From assembly GCA_041678005.1 (NCBI GenBank), contig JBAYOW010000003.1, forward strand, positions 29,953 through 93,952: a stretch of 64,000 nucleotides of DNA, read 5' to 3'. Below are positions 63,188 to 64,000 of the stretch, one piece after another. The DNA is from Sulfurivermis sp041678005 (GTDB lineage: Bacteria > Pseudomonadota > Gammaproteobacteria > Thiohalomonadales > Thiohalomonadaceae). Every line of letters begins with the position of its first letter. Positions within the stretch are counted from its first letter, which is position 1. The translations under genes were made by a program, and so were the position numbers. The notes under the pieces were generated by a model. It did not search any database, was not told the DNA's origin, and saw only the letters and a list, made by a program, of their open reading frames with translations.

Positions 63188-64000
63188 TTGAGCAAACTTG
63201 ATGAAATTTACCGCCTGCACCGTCTGCTGGATGGACGGCGTACTGTACTCCCCCGTGCAGTGCTCATCACTGATCACGGCTTTTCTCGTTCCACCCTCAC
63301 CCGCCTGATAGCCGACCTGCGCGACCGCCTCGGCGCACCACTCATCCATGACAGAGAACGCGGCGGTTATATCTACAACACAGCCGATGGTAGCCATGAA
63401 CTACCCGGCCTGTGGTTCACCCCCGCGGAACTGCAAGCCCTCGTCACACTGAAACACCTGCTTGGCAACCTCGAACCCGGGCTGCTCGACGACCACCTGC
63501 GGCCACTGCAAGCCCGCATCGACAAGCTGCTGGACAGCAACCACCTGGGCGCGGGTGAGGCCGCCAAACGAATCCGCATCCTTGCCGCCGCCGCGCGCCA
63601 GAAAAATCTCTGCCACTTTCAAACCATCGCCGGCACAGTCATGCAGCGCCACCGTCTCAGGATCGACTACTACAACCGCGAGCGCGACGAAACCAGCACC
63701 CGCGAAGTCTCCCCGCAACGCCTCGCCTACTACCGCGACAACTGGTATCTGGACGCCTGGTGTCACAACAAAAAAGACCTGCGCATCTTTGCCGTCGAAT
63801 GCATCCGCGCAGCCACGCCGCTCGGCAAGCCAGCCAAAGCCATCGCCGAACCCACCCTCAACCGCGAACTCGCCAGCGCCTACGGCATCTTCGCCGGACA
63901 GCCAATCGCCACAGCCATCCTGCGATTCACCTCAAGACGCGCCCGCTGGGTCGCCGATGAAATCTGGCACCCCCAGCAACAAAGCCGCTGGCTGGAAGAC
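63188..64000 (+). CDS. WYL-domain transcriptional regulator (partial, C-terminus beyond window)
   Basis: Open from TTG 63188 to the right edge, 271 codons visible; the nearest upstream in-frame stop is at 63161, and no ATG lies near the start. The N-terminus is a DeoR-type helix-turn-helix (KLDEIYRLHRLLDGRRTVLP, FSRSTLTRLIADLRDRLG). A WYL domain follows, with SPQRLAYYRDNWYLDAWCH near residue 177. WYL regulators often bind nucleic-acid ligands and control stress, DNA-repair or defence genes; the target here is unseen. Codon use is more C/G-rich at third positions than in neighbouring genes, which may mean recent acquisition. Confidence 0.85.
   Translation, partial: MSKLDEIYRLHRLLDGRRTVLPRAVLITDHGFSRSTLTRLIADLRDRLGAPLIHDRERGGYIYNTADGSHELPGLWFTPAELQALVTLKHLLGNLEPGLLDDHLRPLQARIDKLLDSNHLGAGEAAKRIRILAAAARQKNLCHFQTIAGTVMQRHRLRIDYYNRERDETSTREVSPQRLAYYRDNWYLDAWCHNKKDLRIFAVECIRAATPLGKPAKAIAEPTLNRELASAYGIFAGQPIATAILRFTSRRARWVADEIWHPQQQSRWLED

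Overview
The window looks like the chromosome of a denitrifying proteobacterium, most likely a gammaproteobacterium. This is inferred from gene content: RsmJ, the class I (DhnA-type) FBP aldolase, PpsA/PpsR, FNR plus DNR, a P. aeruginosa-like nir cluster, YdbH/YnbE/YdbL and YbhFSR-like genes. No rRNA, tRNA, CRISPR array or complete transposase gene was seen.

Layout. 0-7.2 kb: partial cytidylate-kinase-like gene, a lipoprotein, a PAS-GGDEF cyclase, a protein with 25-residue repeats, DUF4202, an orphan Hpt protein, FBP aldolase and rsmJ. 7.2-22.5 kb: a LysR gene diverges from rnfB-nifJ-rnfCDGEA, a small Cys-rich membrane protein, ppsA and ppsR. Together these can make pyruvate from acetyl-CoA and CO2 with ferredoxin reduced by Rnf, then PEP, with the aldolase serving gluconeogenesis. 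22.8-36.2 kb: nnrS, fnr, nirS, a NirT-like multihaem cytochrome fused to a haem-binding domain, nirCFDLGHJN and dnr, with FNR/DNR boxes before nnrS and nirS. nirE and nirM are not in the window. 36.7-43.4 kb (minus strand): a complete N-ATPase operon atpDCQRBEFAG whose c subunit carries the Na+-type double-carboxylate signature. 44.2-47.1 kb: a HAMP-PAS-GGDEF-EAL protein. 47.4-50.7 kb: ydbH-ynbE-ydbL. 50.7-61.9 kb: a dihydrolipoyl-dehydrogenase-like gene, a YbhGFSR-like ABC exporter operon with an outer-membrane factor, a patatin-like lipoprotein and a TetR regulator. 62.2-64 kb: a small membrane protein and a WYL-type regulator cut by the right edge.

Two themes stand out. First, genes between 50.4 and 61.9 kb are decaying: ydbL, the lpd-like gene, the outer-membrane factor and tetR each carry a stop, frameshift or insertion, and the second ATPase site of the ABC protein has lost its Walker A Ser/Thr. 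Second, mobile or repeated DNA is common. Three 140-bp palindromic MITE-like elements have matching terminal inverted repeats and perfect 4-bp target duplications; one of them splits the lpd-like gene. A separate family of GC-rich palindromic repeats fills many intergenic spaces.

All calls come from reading sequence and translations by eye; no database search was run.
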